Below are positions 1 to 5,959 of a DNA stretch of 13,325 bases, in pieces. Location: NCBI GenBank assembly GCA_002420005.1, contig DIHE01000035.1, positions 1 to 13,325 of the forward strand, given 5' to 3'. A model generated the notes under the pieces. The model ran no database searches. It saw only the letters and a list, made by a program, of their open reading frames with translations, and was not told the DNA's origin. A program made the position numbers and the translations under genes. The DNA is from Holophagales bacterium UBA5704 (GTDB taxonomy: Bacteria; Acidobacteriota; Thermoanaerobaculia; Multivoradales; UBA5704). Each line of letters opens with the position of its first letter. Position 1 is the stretch's first letter.

Positions 1-1
1 A

Positions 2-430
2 AACCCCCTGAACTCCCCCTTACCCCCTGACTCCAGAAAAGAAACTGACAAGGAGAGCTTCGCTCTCGCGCCCCGGCCCCTGGCGGGGCCTCAGAGCGCG
101 ACCTTGCGCACCCACCTGTTGTTCGAAGAAGCCGGGATACCCGTCCCGAGCCCTGCCCAGATCGGCCTTTGGGTCCGGATGCTGGGCGGCATCGAACCGC
201 TCCTCAACATCCTCCGCCGGCTCATCGCGTCCGGCCTCGCGACCAAGCGCAACCCCGCCGCCTACGTCCACCGCGTCGTCATGGAGCGCGCAGCGCACCC
301 CGAACGCCCCGAGCCGGCGCGACCCCTCGACGCCCGCACCGGCAGAGACCTCCTACGCGCCGCAGGCGCCGACGAAACCCGCTGGCAACAAGCCCTCGAC
401 ATCATTGCCGACACCGGAGGTGACCAATGA
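2..430 (+). CDS. Putative replication initiator, C-terminal part (5' end outside window)
   Basis: The frame is open without a stop from the window edge to TGA at 428-430, giving about 142 visible residues, so this is probably the 3' part of a longer gene. A TTG at 104 could start a 108-aa protein, but the residues before it read as a normal polar linker (SRKETDKES at about 12-20). After the linker comes a helical domain with the segment RNPAAYVHRVV, which resembles the C-terminal 'NP-x-x-Y' helices of phage and plasmid replication proteins placed just before helicase loaders. The stop overlaps the start of the DnaC-like gene (ATGA at 427-430), and a strong Shine-Dalgarno, GGAGGTGA (416-423), lies inside this gene. 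The role as initiator or replisome organiser is inferred mainly from this position; sequence similarity alone is weak. No DNA-binding domain is visible in the part present. Confidence 0.55.
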   Translation, partial: NPLNSPLPPDSRKETDKESFALAPRPLAGPQSATLRTHLLFEEAGIPVPSPAQIGLWVRMLGGIEPLLNILRRLIASGLATKRNPAAYVHRVVMERAAHPERPEPARPLDARTGRDLLRAAGADETRWQQALDIIADTGGDQ

Positions 431-1083
431 CCCCCTGGATCTGCAGCCAATGCGGCGAGGAACAACTCGCCTTCGGCACCGTTCCCGCCCCCGGCAGCCA
501 CTGCTGCGCCTGCCGCGACGCCCAGGCAGCCCTGACCGCCTTCACCGAAGTCGACGCAGGCGTCCCCAAGCTCTTCCGCGGCCTCACCCGCGAGACCTGG
601 AGCGCGCACTTCCGGCGCCCCTGGCCCGCACCCGTCGAACGCTGGACCGGCACCCCCACCTGGGTGGCCCTCTGGGGTCCGACCGGCACCGGCAAGACCG
701 CCGTAGCCAGCATCCTCCTGGCCGAGCACCTGCGCACCGGCCGCCGCGGCTACTGGATCTCCGGCCCCGAGCTGTCGCGGCGCCTCCAGCGCGACCTCGC
801 CAACGCCGAAGACGTCATCGCCCCGCTCCTCGTCACCTCGCTCCTCGTCTTCGACGAGCCGCTCACCGGCGCCGCCGCCGACTGGTACATGGAGCGCCTG
901 ATCCTCATCACCCGCACCCGCGACGAAAACTGCCTTCCCACCATCGTCACCAACCAGCTCCTCCCCGAGCTGCTCCGCAACCCCACCGCCGCCACGCCGC
1001 CGCCCCTCCTCTCGCGGTGGCTCTCCGGCCTCCACGTCCGCACCGGCGGCAGCGACGTCCGCCTCAGGAAGACCCCGCGATGA
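427..1083 (+). CDS. DnaC-like AAA+ helicase loader
   Basis: This 218-aa ATPase probably loads the DnaB-type helicase encoded next to it. A Cys cluster at the N-terminus (C6, C9, C26/C27, C29) looks like a small zinc-binding knuckle. Walker A is GPTGTGKT (84-91). Walker B is LLVFDE (139-144). A sensor-1-like TN lies at 175-176, where phage and bacterial DnaC/IstB-type ATPases carry theirs. The length is near that of DnaC-family loaders (about 230-250 aa). Its ATG overlaps the upstream stop (ATGA, 427-430) and is preceded by GGAGGTGA at 416-423. Its own TGA overlaps the dnaB ATG (1080-1083), so translation of loader and helicase is likely coupled. An IstB-type transposition ATPase is the main alternative, but no transposase is adjacent and a DnaB helicase is. 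Confidence 0.82.
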   Translation: MTPWICSQCGEEQLAFGTVPAPGSHCCACRDAQAALTAFTEVDAGVPKLFRGLTRETWSAHFRRPWPAPVERWTGTPTWVALWGPTGTGKTAVASILLAEHLRTGRRGYWISGPELSRRLQRDLANAEDVIAPLLVTSLLVFDEPLTGAAADWYMERLILITRTRDENCLPTIVTNQLLPELLRNPTAATPPPLLSRWLSGLHVRTGGSDVRLRKTPR

Positions 1084-2426
1084 ACCGCAAGAACACCATG
1101 CCCCACAGCCCCGAAGCCGAACGCGCCGTCCTGGGAGCCCTGCTCCTGGAGCCCCAGCTCCTGACCCGGGTGAGGACCCGCCTCGAACCCCGCGACTGGT
1201 ACCTCGAGAACCACCGCCTGCTCTACCAGGCCTTCCTCGACATCACCGACGCGGGAGCCACCCCCGACCTCCTCACCCTCCAGGCCCACCTCGACCAAGC
1301 CGGCACCCTCACCGCCATCGGAGGCTTGGCCTACCTCGCAGCCCTCGACCTCGACCTGCCGGACATCAGCCGGCTCGACGAGTACGCCGAGATCATCCGC
1401 GAGAGATGCCTGCGCAGAGACCTCATCGTCGGCGCCCGGAAGACCATCCTCGGCGCCACCACCACCGCCCGCCCCGTCACCGAGCTGATCGCCGACCTGC
1501 ACACCACCATCGATCACCTGCGCGGGCGCGCCTCCCATGTCCACTGGGAAACGGCGGGCGCCGTCCTCAGCCGCCTGCTCACGACGATCGAAGACGGCCA
1601 TCCCGACGCCCTGCAAGGCCTCACCACCGGCTATCCCGCCTGGGACCGGCTTGGCCCCGGCCTCCTGCGCGGCGGTCTCTACGTGATCGCCGGCAGGCCC
1701 GGGATGGGCAAAACCTCCTTGGCCCTCGACATCACCCGCCACGTCACCATCGCGCTGCACCGTCCCGTCGGCGTCTTCTCCCTGGAGATGACAGCCGACG
1801 AGCTGGGCCTGAAGCTCGTCTCCGCCGAAGCCGACATCCACGTCCGGCGGGCGCGCGCGGGCCGGCTGTCCAACCGCCAATGGCTGGACATCTACAACGC
1901 GACGCGCCGCATGACCGCCGCGCCCCTGTTCCTCGACGACACCACCGGCCTCGTCCTGGACGACCTCGAAGCCCGGGCCTGGTGGCTGAAGGCCCGGCAC
2001 CCCGACCTTGCCCTCCTGGTGGTGGACTACCTGCAACTCATCACCGCCGGAGCCCGGATGGAGCAGCGCCGCCTGGAAGTCGCCCTGATCACCCGCCGCC
2101 TGAAAGAGCTGGCCGGCGAGCTGGGCGTGGTGATGATCGTCCTCTCCCAGCTCAACCGAGAGCTGACCCGCCGGAGCGATCCGCGTCCGAAACTGGCAGA
2201 CCTGGCTGAATCCGGCGCCATCGAACAAGACGCCGACCAGGTCGCCTTCGTCCACCGGCCCGAGGTCTACACCCCGGACGACGAGACCCTGCGCGGCCTG
2301 GCCGAGATCCACATCGCCAAGCACCGCCACGGCGAGACCGGGAGGATCGACCTCCACTGGTCCGGCACCAAGACCTCCTTCCACAACCCCGCATCCGCGC
2401 CCCAGGCCGAGCCGGAACCCTCCTGA
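1080..2426 (+). CDS. dnaB: Replicative DNA helicase, DnaB family (element-encoded)
   Basis: This 448-aa protein has the full DnaB layout. The N-terminal helical domain starts with the family signature around PEAERAVLGALLLEP (11-25). A linker follows, and then a RecA-like C-terminal ATPase. Visible motifs are Walker A GRPGMGKT (205-212), the catalytic-Glu motif SLE (234-236), Walker B LLVVDYLQL (312-320), LSQLNR (355-360), the conserved ESGAIEQDAD (377-386) and the arginine-finger segment KHRHGETG (414-421, R416). The residue before ESG is Ala where DnaB usually has Arg. The enzyme should unwind DNA as a hexamer at a fork. The start is the ATG at 1080, which overlaps the loader stop; AGGAAG (1066-1071) lies 8 nt upstream. 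Its position beside a loader and near an integrase makes it the element's helicase rather than the host's. All key residues appear intact. Confidence 0.93.
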   Translation: MNRKNTMPHSPEAERAVLGALLLEPQLLTRVRTRLEPRDWYLENHRLLYQAFLDITDAGATPDLLTLQAHLDQAGTLTAIGGLAYLAALDLDLPDISRLDEYAEIIRERCLRRDLIVGARKTILGATTTARPVTELIADLHTTIDHLRGRASHVHWETAGAVLSRLLTTIEDGHPDALQGLTTGYPAWDRLGPGLLRGGLYVIAGRPGMGKTSLALDITRHVTIALHRPVGVFSLEMTADELGLKLVSAEADIHVRRARAGRLSNRQWLDIYNATRRMTAAPLFLDDTTGLVLDDLEARAWWLKARHPDLALLVVDYLQLITAGARMEQRRLEVALITRRLKELAGELGVVMIVLSQLNRELTRRSDPRPKLADLAESGAIEQDADQVAFVHRPEVYTPDDETLRGLAEIHIAKHRHGETGRIDLHWSGTKTSFHNPASAPQAEPEPS

Positions 2427-2851
2427 TGCACCTCGATCCCCGGCTCGCCCACCAGCTTCTCCTTCGCGTCGATCCCGGCCGCGTGCATGGGGGCAGGGCC
2501 GCGGGACTCCGCGACGGAGCCCTCCTGTCCCTCGTCGCCGCCGGCCTGAGCGCCGCCGAAATCGTCGCCCTCCAGGCCACGGCGATCACGATGAACGAGA
2601 GCAAGGTCCAGCTCGCGATCCACCGCCGCGGCATCACCTGGGTCGCCACCCTGCCGACCGACCTTGGAGCCTGGCTCCTCGCCTGGCTGACCGAAAGTCG
2701 CCTCTGGGCCGAACCCGAACCCCTCTTCCGGGGGCCGAGAGGCCCCCTCACCCCCGCGGCGATCCACCAATTCCTCAAGCGCTACCGCACCCGTCCAACC
2801 AAACCCGCGCGCCGGAAGAAGACAAAGAAGAAGAAGGCGCCTTCAACCTGA
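2426..2851 (+). CDS. Tyrosine-recombinase-like protein, truncated and lacking catalytic residues
   Basis: This 141-aa protein resembles the first half of a tyrosine-recombinase (phage integrase) catalytic domain. RDGALLSLVAAGLSAAEIVAL (29-49) matches the helix that normally reads 'Tyr-Gly-x-Gly-Leu-Arg-x-x-Glu-Leu'. A beta hairpin follows at about 61-77, then a PLF turn (99-101) and the helix LTPAAIHQFLKRY (108-120). The catalytic Arg position is Ser42. The distal H-x-x-R and Tyr-containing segments are absent; a very basic tail (122-138, rich in Lys) replaces them. It therefore cannot be an active recombinase. It may be a repurposed DNA-binding protein or a decayed gene. The ATG at 2426 overlaps the dnaB stop (TGATG), with no good Shine-Dalgarno, so translation probably depends on coupling. 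Functional assignment is weak; the fold resemblance is moderate. Confidence 0.6.
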   Translation: MHLDPRLAHQLLLRVDPGRVHGGRAAGLRDGALLSLVAAGLSAAEIVALQATAITMNESKVQLAIHRRGITWVATLPTDLGAWLLAWLTESRLWAEPEPLFRGPRGPLTPAAIHQFLKRYRTRPTKPARRKKTKKKKAPST

Positions 2852-2867
2852 GCACCGAGCCCGATAG

Positions 2868-3026
2868 ATGCTGTCCCTCGAACAATGCCGGGAGATCCTC
2901 GGGCCGGACGCCCCGGCCGACGAGCACCAGCTCGCCGAGCGGCGCGAAGACGCCTACCGCTTGGCCCGACTGCTGATCGAAATCTACCGTGACCAGAAAA
3001 CTTCCCCGGTAGAGCCCGAAAAATGA
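2868..3026 (+). CDS. 52-aa small protein upstream of serine recombinase
   Basis: A short frame runs from ATG 2868 to TGA 3024-3026. It begins MLSLEQCREILGPDAPADE and continues with an amphipathic helix containing RLARLLIEIYRD. The pattern of an N-terminal 'eqCReiLG' helix followed by a second hydrophobic helix resembles small hypothetical proteins that I recall next to recombinase genes of mobile elements; this is recall, not a search. It starts 16 bp after the tyrosine-recombinase-like gene and ends 72 bp before the serine recombinase. The Shine-Dalgarno is weak. Codon use is like its neighbours and the predicted protein is not low-complexity, which supports real coding. A role as accessory or directionality factor for the recombinase is possible but unproven. 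Confidence 0.6.
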   Translation: MLSLEQCREILGPDAPADEHQLAERREDAYRLARLLIEIYRDQKTSPVEPEK

Positions 3027-3049
3027 TAGAATAAAGCCTCCACAGAGGC
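3027..3049 (+). promoter_or_regulatory. Candidate -10 element and small hairpin upstream of the recombinase
   Basis: TAGAAT (3027-3032) matches the TATAAT consensus at five of six positions and sits in the most A+T-rich stretch of the element. No good -35 is seen at 16-18 bp. GCCTC-CACA-GAGGC (3036-3049) forms a 5-bp hairpin just downstream. The same octamer GATAGAAT occurs again at 7895-7902 before another gene. This is suggestive of a recombinase promoter only. Confidence 0.3.
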
Positions 3050-3081
3050 GAAACAACATTCCTGGAGATGTCTCGTCAGAC

Positions 3082-3089
3082 AGGAGGAG
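3082..3089 (+). promoter_or_regulatory. Ribosome binding site of the serine recombinase
   Basis: AGGAGGAG lies 9 nt before the ATG at 3099 and decides that start. It lies next to two mutually exclusive short hairpins (3069-3082 and 3070-3091), one of which would cover its 3' half. Confidence 0.75.
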
Positions 3090-3098
3090 ACCGATCCC

Positions 3099-4634
3099 AT
3101 GAGAGCCGTCATCTACACCCGCGTTTCCTCCGAGGAGCAGGTCTCCAACCTGTCCCTCGACGTCCAGGAAAAGACCTGCCGAGAATACTGCGCTCGCAAC
3201 GGTTGGACGGTCGAGACCGTCTACCGGGAAGAGGGGGAGAGCGCGAAGACGGCGAACCGGACGGAGCTTCGGCACCTGTTGGCGGACTTGCGGGCCCGTC
3301 CGGCGGACTTCGTCGTGGTGTACGACACCAGCCGATTTGCCCGGGACGTCCACGTCCATACATCCCTGAAACAGCTCCTGAAGAAAACCGGAACCCAGCT
3401 CCGCGCCGCCACCCAGCCGATCGAAGACACCGCGGCGGGCCGAGCGATCGAGGGCGTCTTTGCCGTCTTCAACCAGCTCGACAACGAGCTACGGGCGGAG
3501 AAGATCACCGCGGGCATGAAGGAGACGGTCTCCCGGGGCCTGTGGCCTTGGGCGGCGCCCTTGGGATACCGCAACGCGCGATCCGCCGAAGGCCGGAAGA
3601 TCGTGATCCACGACGGCGAGCGCGCGGTGCTGATGCGTCGCGGCTTCGAGTCGATCGCCGCCGGAGAGGCTCCGGCGGACGTCCTGCGGCACCTGACCGC
3701 CCTGGGATTGACCTCGAGAAAGGGCGGCCCGATCCGCTACCAGGAATTCAGGAAAGTCCTCCGCAACCCCTTCTACAAGGGCATTGCGCGGTCAGGAGTG
3801 TGGGGGATCGAGACCCAGGGCCAGCACGAGCCCCTCGTCGACGCCGCGACCTGGGCGCGCGTGCAGCAGAGACTGGATGGCCGCACCATCGTGCCGGCGG
3901 CCCGGAGCAAGGCCAACCCGGAGTTTCCCTTGCGCGGATTCGTGCGCTGTGCGGCCTGCGGCAGGCCCCTGACGGCCTCCAACAGCCGCGGCAAGATGGG
4001 GAAGACCTACCCCTACTATCGCTGCTGGAACAAAGGCTGTGGAGCGGCGCAGGTGCGAGCCGAGCGGCTCGAACAGACCTTCAGCGAGCTCCTCCAGCGG
4101 GTCGAGATCGCTCCTGGCATGGTGCGCCTGATCGAGGCGGCCCTCATCGACCTGTGGCACCAGCGCGGCAGGGAATCCGGCCGACAGACCGCAGCCGCCA
4201 AGAGTCGCATCACCGAGCTGGAGAGAAAGAAGCAGAGACTCGTCCAGGCCTACGTCTACGACCAGGCCCTGGACCGGCCGACCTACGATCGGGAGCTCGC
4301 CACCCTGGACGAGTCCCTGACCCTGGCCCACTTGGAACTCCGCGACGCCCAGCTGGAAGACCTCGACCTGGAAGCCGCCCTGAGCCACGCAAAGTCCTTA
4401 CTGACAAGCACTTCCACCCTCTGGAAAACCGTCCCGGCCCCCAAGAAGCGCCGCCTCCAACCCCTCATCTTCCCGGCCGGCGTCACCTACGACGGAAAAG
4501 CCCTTGGAACCCCTGCAACCGCCTTTGTTTTCAGTCTGTTGAGTCCAGAAACGACCATGAAGGTGGATTTGGTGGAGCAGAAGGGATTCGAACCCTCGAC
4601 CCCCACGTTGCGAACGTGGTGCTCTCCCAACTGA
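3099..4634 (+). CDS. Large serine recombinase (site-specific integrase of the element)
   Basis: This 511-aa large serine recombinase should catalyse integration and excision through a 5' phosphoserine intermediate. The N-terminal resolvase domain begins at residue 2 with IYTRVSSEEQ: R8 and the catalytic S10. It continues to TSRFARD (77-83, R79 and R82) and the E-helix near 117-145. The 'recombinase' domain covers about 150-260. A zinc ribbon has C284, C287, C309 and C314. A charged coiled coil spans about 362-425, followed by a C-terminal beta segment near 455-480. The length is in the usual 450-600 range. Residues from about 491 to the end, VEQKGFEPSTPTLRTWCSPN, are encoded by the antisense strand of the tRNA-Ala gene, so the terminal tail is a product of the integration site. 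G and C are balanced on its coding strand, unlike the C-skewed replication genes upstream. Confidence 0.93.
   Translation: MRAVIYTRVSSEEQVSNLSLDVQEKTCREYCARNGWTVETVYREEGESAKTANRTELRHLLADLRARPADFVVVYDTSRFARDVHVHTSLKQLLKKTGTQLRAATQPIEDTAAGRAIEGVFAVFNQLDNELRAEKITAGMKETVSRGLWPWAAPLGYRNARSAEGRKIVIHDGERAVLMRRGFESIAAGEAPADVLRHLTALGLTSRKGGPIRYQEFRKVLRNPFYKGIARSGVWGIETQGQHEPLVDAATWARVQQRLDGRTIVPAARSKANPEFPLRGFVRCAACGRPLTASNSRGKMGKTYPYYRCWNKGCGAAQVRAERLEQTFSELLQRVEIAPGMVRLIEAALIDLWHQRGRESGRQTAAAKSRITELERKKQRLVQAYVYDQALDRPTYDRELATLDESLTLAHLELRDAQLEDLDLEAALSHAKSLLTSTSTLWKTVPAPKKRRLQPLIFPAGVTYDGKALGTPATAFVFSLLSPETTMKVDLVEQKGFEPSTPTLRTWCSPN
4570..4634. other. Probable attachment site of the integrated element (right junction)
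   Basis: The recombinase frame reads through the 3' half of the tRNA-Ala gene, and host-type genes begin just beyond the tRNA. This is the classic arrangement of an element inserted in a tRNA gene, with the integrase beside the junction. The exact crossover cannot be fixed from one end; it should lie within the segment duplicated at the other end, which is outside this window. Confidence 0.6.
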
Positions 4635-4645
4635 GCTACTGCCCC
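4570..4645 (-). tRNA. tRNA-Ala (anticodon CGC)
   Basis: The minus strand folds into a complete 76-nt cloverleaf with encoded CCA (4570-4572). The acceptor stem GGGGCAG/CTGCTCC includes the G3:U70 wobble that identifies alanine tRNA. The D arm is GCTC...GAGC. The anticodon stem CCACG/CGTGG encloses loop TTCGCAA, giving anticodon CGC for codon GCG. The T arm carries TTCGAAT. The gene is intact despite the mobile element ending at its 3' half. Transcription would run toward the recombinase gene, antisense to its last codons. Assignment was made by hand folding. Confidence 0.95.
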
Positions 4646-4662
4646 ACGAGCGGGAGGCGCAT

Positions 4663-4691
4663 AGTGTACTCAGGTGGGGGGTGGAGGGCAA
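4663..4691 (-). promoter_or_regulatory. Candidate promoter of tRNA-Ala
   Basis: Reading the minus strand, TTGCCC (4686-4691) and TACACT (4663-4668) are separated by exactly 17 bp. The -10 lies 17 bp upstream of the tRNA 5' end at 4645. Each hexamer matches consensus at four of six positions. The -35 lies inside the last codons of the YihY-family gene, so the tRNA could also be read through from that operon. Confidence 0.45.
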
Positions 4692-5959
4692 GCGGAAATT
4701 TCAGGGGGCTCAGCGGACCCGCCGGCGAGGTCGGCGAGGGTCTGGCCGGCGAGGTGGTCGGCGCGGCAGGTGGAGACGGTCCGTACCAGCTCTTCCAGAC
4801 GGCCGGTGAGCTCTCCTCCCGGCAGACCGACGCCCCGCCGTGCCCGGTGGTCGTAGGCGGCGAAGACGTGCTCCAGAGGGAGGTCCTGTGGCTCGACGGC
4901 CAGGCGGTAGCCCCGGCTGCCGGCAGGCCGCAGGAGATCCTGGGCGATCAGCGGATGCAGGATGCGTTCGAGCTCGCGCTGCGGCAACGTCAGATGGTCC
5001 GCCAGCTCCTCCCTGGAGAGCGGCGGCTCTCCCCGCAGGAGACGCCGGGCGATGAGCGCGAGGGTGGCCAGCCCCACCCAGGCCGCCTGGACCGGTGGAT
5101 TGCGGTGCAATCCCCGGGAAAGGAGACGGAAGTGCTGCGCCGTGTAAGCGGCCTCGCAACCCAGGAGCACGATGCCCCAGGTCAGATCCAGAGAGATGAT
5201 GAAGAGGATCGCGAAGGTCAGGCCGCCGTACATCGCGTTGAAGCCGCTGAACAACTCCACGTAGAGCGCGAACCCCTGCCGCAGCATCTCCAGAAGGATG
5301 GCCGCGAGGAGGCCCCCGGCCAGCGCATTGCGCAAACGCACCGGTGCATCGGGCACCAGCCAGTAGAGAACGGTGAGGCCGACGAGACTGGCGGCGAACG
5401 GGGCCAGGGCCAGGAGGGAGGACTCTTCGGCGAGATGGCGCAGCGCCGGGCTCTGGCGCAGGAGCAGGAGGCTGGTGAACGTCGCGCCCACCAGGATCGG
5501 CCCCCAGGCGATGAACAGGGCGAAGGAGAAGAGCCGCACCGGCCAGGGGCGGCGGCCGACCACGTTCCAGATGCGGTTGATCGTCTTCTCGACGGTGACG
5601 AACAGGAAGAGGGACGAGGTGAAGAAGAAGAGCACGCCGATGCCATGGATGCCCTCGGCGTGGTTGAGCAGCTCGGTCAGGGCATCGACCAGGCTCTTCT
5701 CGGAGTACGGGAGAATCTGGATGAAGACCTCCAGGCTCCGCTGCGGGTACTGGCTGAACACCCGCGCGCCGATGTACGAGAAGGCGGCGAGCAGCGGGAT
5801 CAGCGACAACAAGGTCACCAGGGCGAGCGCCGAGGCGATCAGCCAGATGGAGTCCTCGTGCGCCTGACGCAGGGTGATCCGGCCGTAGCGCGCCAGGCGG
5901 CGGAGGAAGCTCTCGGGCGGCACCAGCCGCCGCAGGGCCACGAGGGCCCGCTCTACCAC
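4670..5959 (-). CDS. YihY/BrkB-family inner-membrane protein with C-terminal winged-helix-like extension
   Basis: This 429-aa protein has about six hydrophobic segments (roughly 39-62, 107-122, 143-167, 182-203, 212-236, 245-270). It also has the family hallmark VEKTINRIWNV (123-133) after the second segment, which places it in the YihY/virulence factor BrkB family of envelope proteins. The biochemical role of that family is unsettled. Residues about 295-370 form a soluble extension with a helix-turn-helix-like stretch (LSREELADHLTLPQRELERIL), found in longer members of the family. The start chosen is GTG at 5957-5959, which overlaps the TAG of the upstream nuclease gene. The frame remains open further upstream, but only as antiphase within that gene. 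The Pro-rich end (PPPPT) stops at 4670, 24 bp before the tRNA. Confidence 0.85.
   Translation of the reverse strand: MVERALVALRRLVPPESFLRRLARYGRITLRQAHEDSIWLIASALALVTLLSLIPLLAAFSYIGARVFSQYPQRSLEVFIQILPYSEKSLVDALTELLNHAEGIHGIGVLFFFTSSLFLFVTVEKTINRIWNVVGRRPWPVRLFSFALFIAWGPILVGATFTSLLLLRQSPALRHLAEESSLLALAPFAASLVGLTVLYWLVPDAPVRLRNALAGGLLAAILLEMLRQGFALYVELFSGFNAMYGGLTFAILFIISLDLTWGIVLLGCEAAYTAQHFRLLSRGLHRNPPVQAAWVGLATLALIARRLLRGEPPLSREELADHLTLPQRELERILHPLIAQDLLRPAGSRGYRLAVEPQDLPLEHVFAAYDHRARRGVGLPGGELTGRLEELVRTVSTCRADHLAGQTLADLAGGSAEPPEISACPPPPT

Noticed and set aside
4..34. Two copies of a CCCCCTGA-CTCC-like motif 19 bp apart, considered as origin iterons
   Set aside because: They encode a Pro/Ser linker in an open frame, only two copies are seen, and no A+T-rich region is nearby.
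405..1079. Long upstream extension of the DnaB frame (225 extra codons)
   Set aside because: It lies antiphase to the loader gene and is an Arg/Pro-rich composition artefact. DnaB homology starts right after ATG 1080.
750..2384. Minus-strand 544-codon frame opposite dnaB
   Set aside because: Gly/Val/Asp-rich antisense shadow of the helicase gene with no recognisable domain.
4500..4569. Possible terminator downstream of the tRNA
   Set aside because: Only a 4-bp stem (TCTG/CAGA) with a 7-nt loop could be found, and no clear T-run follows on the minus strand.
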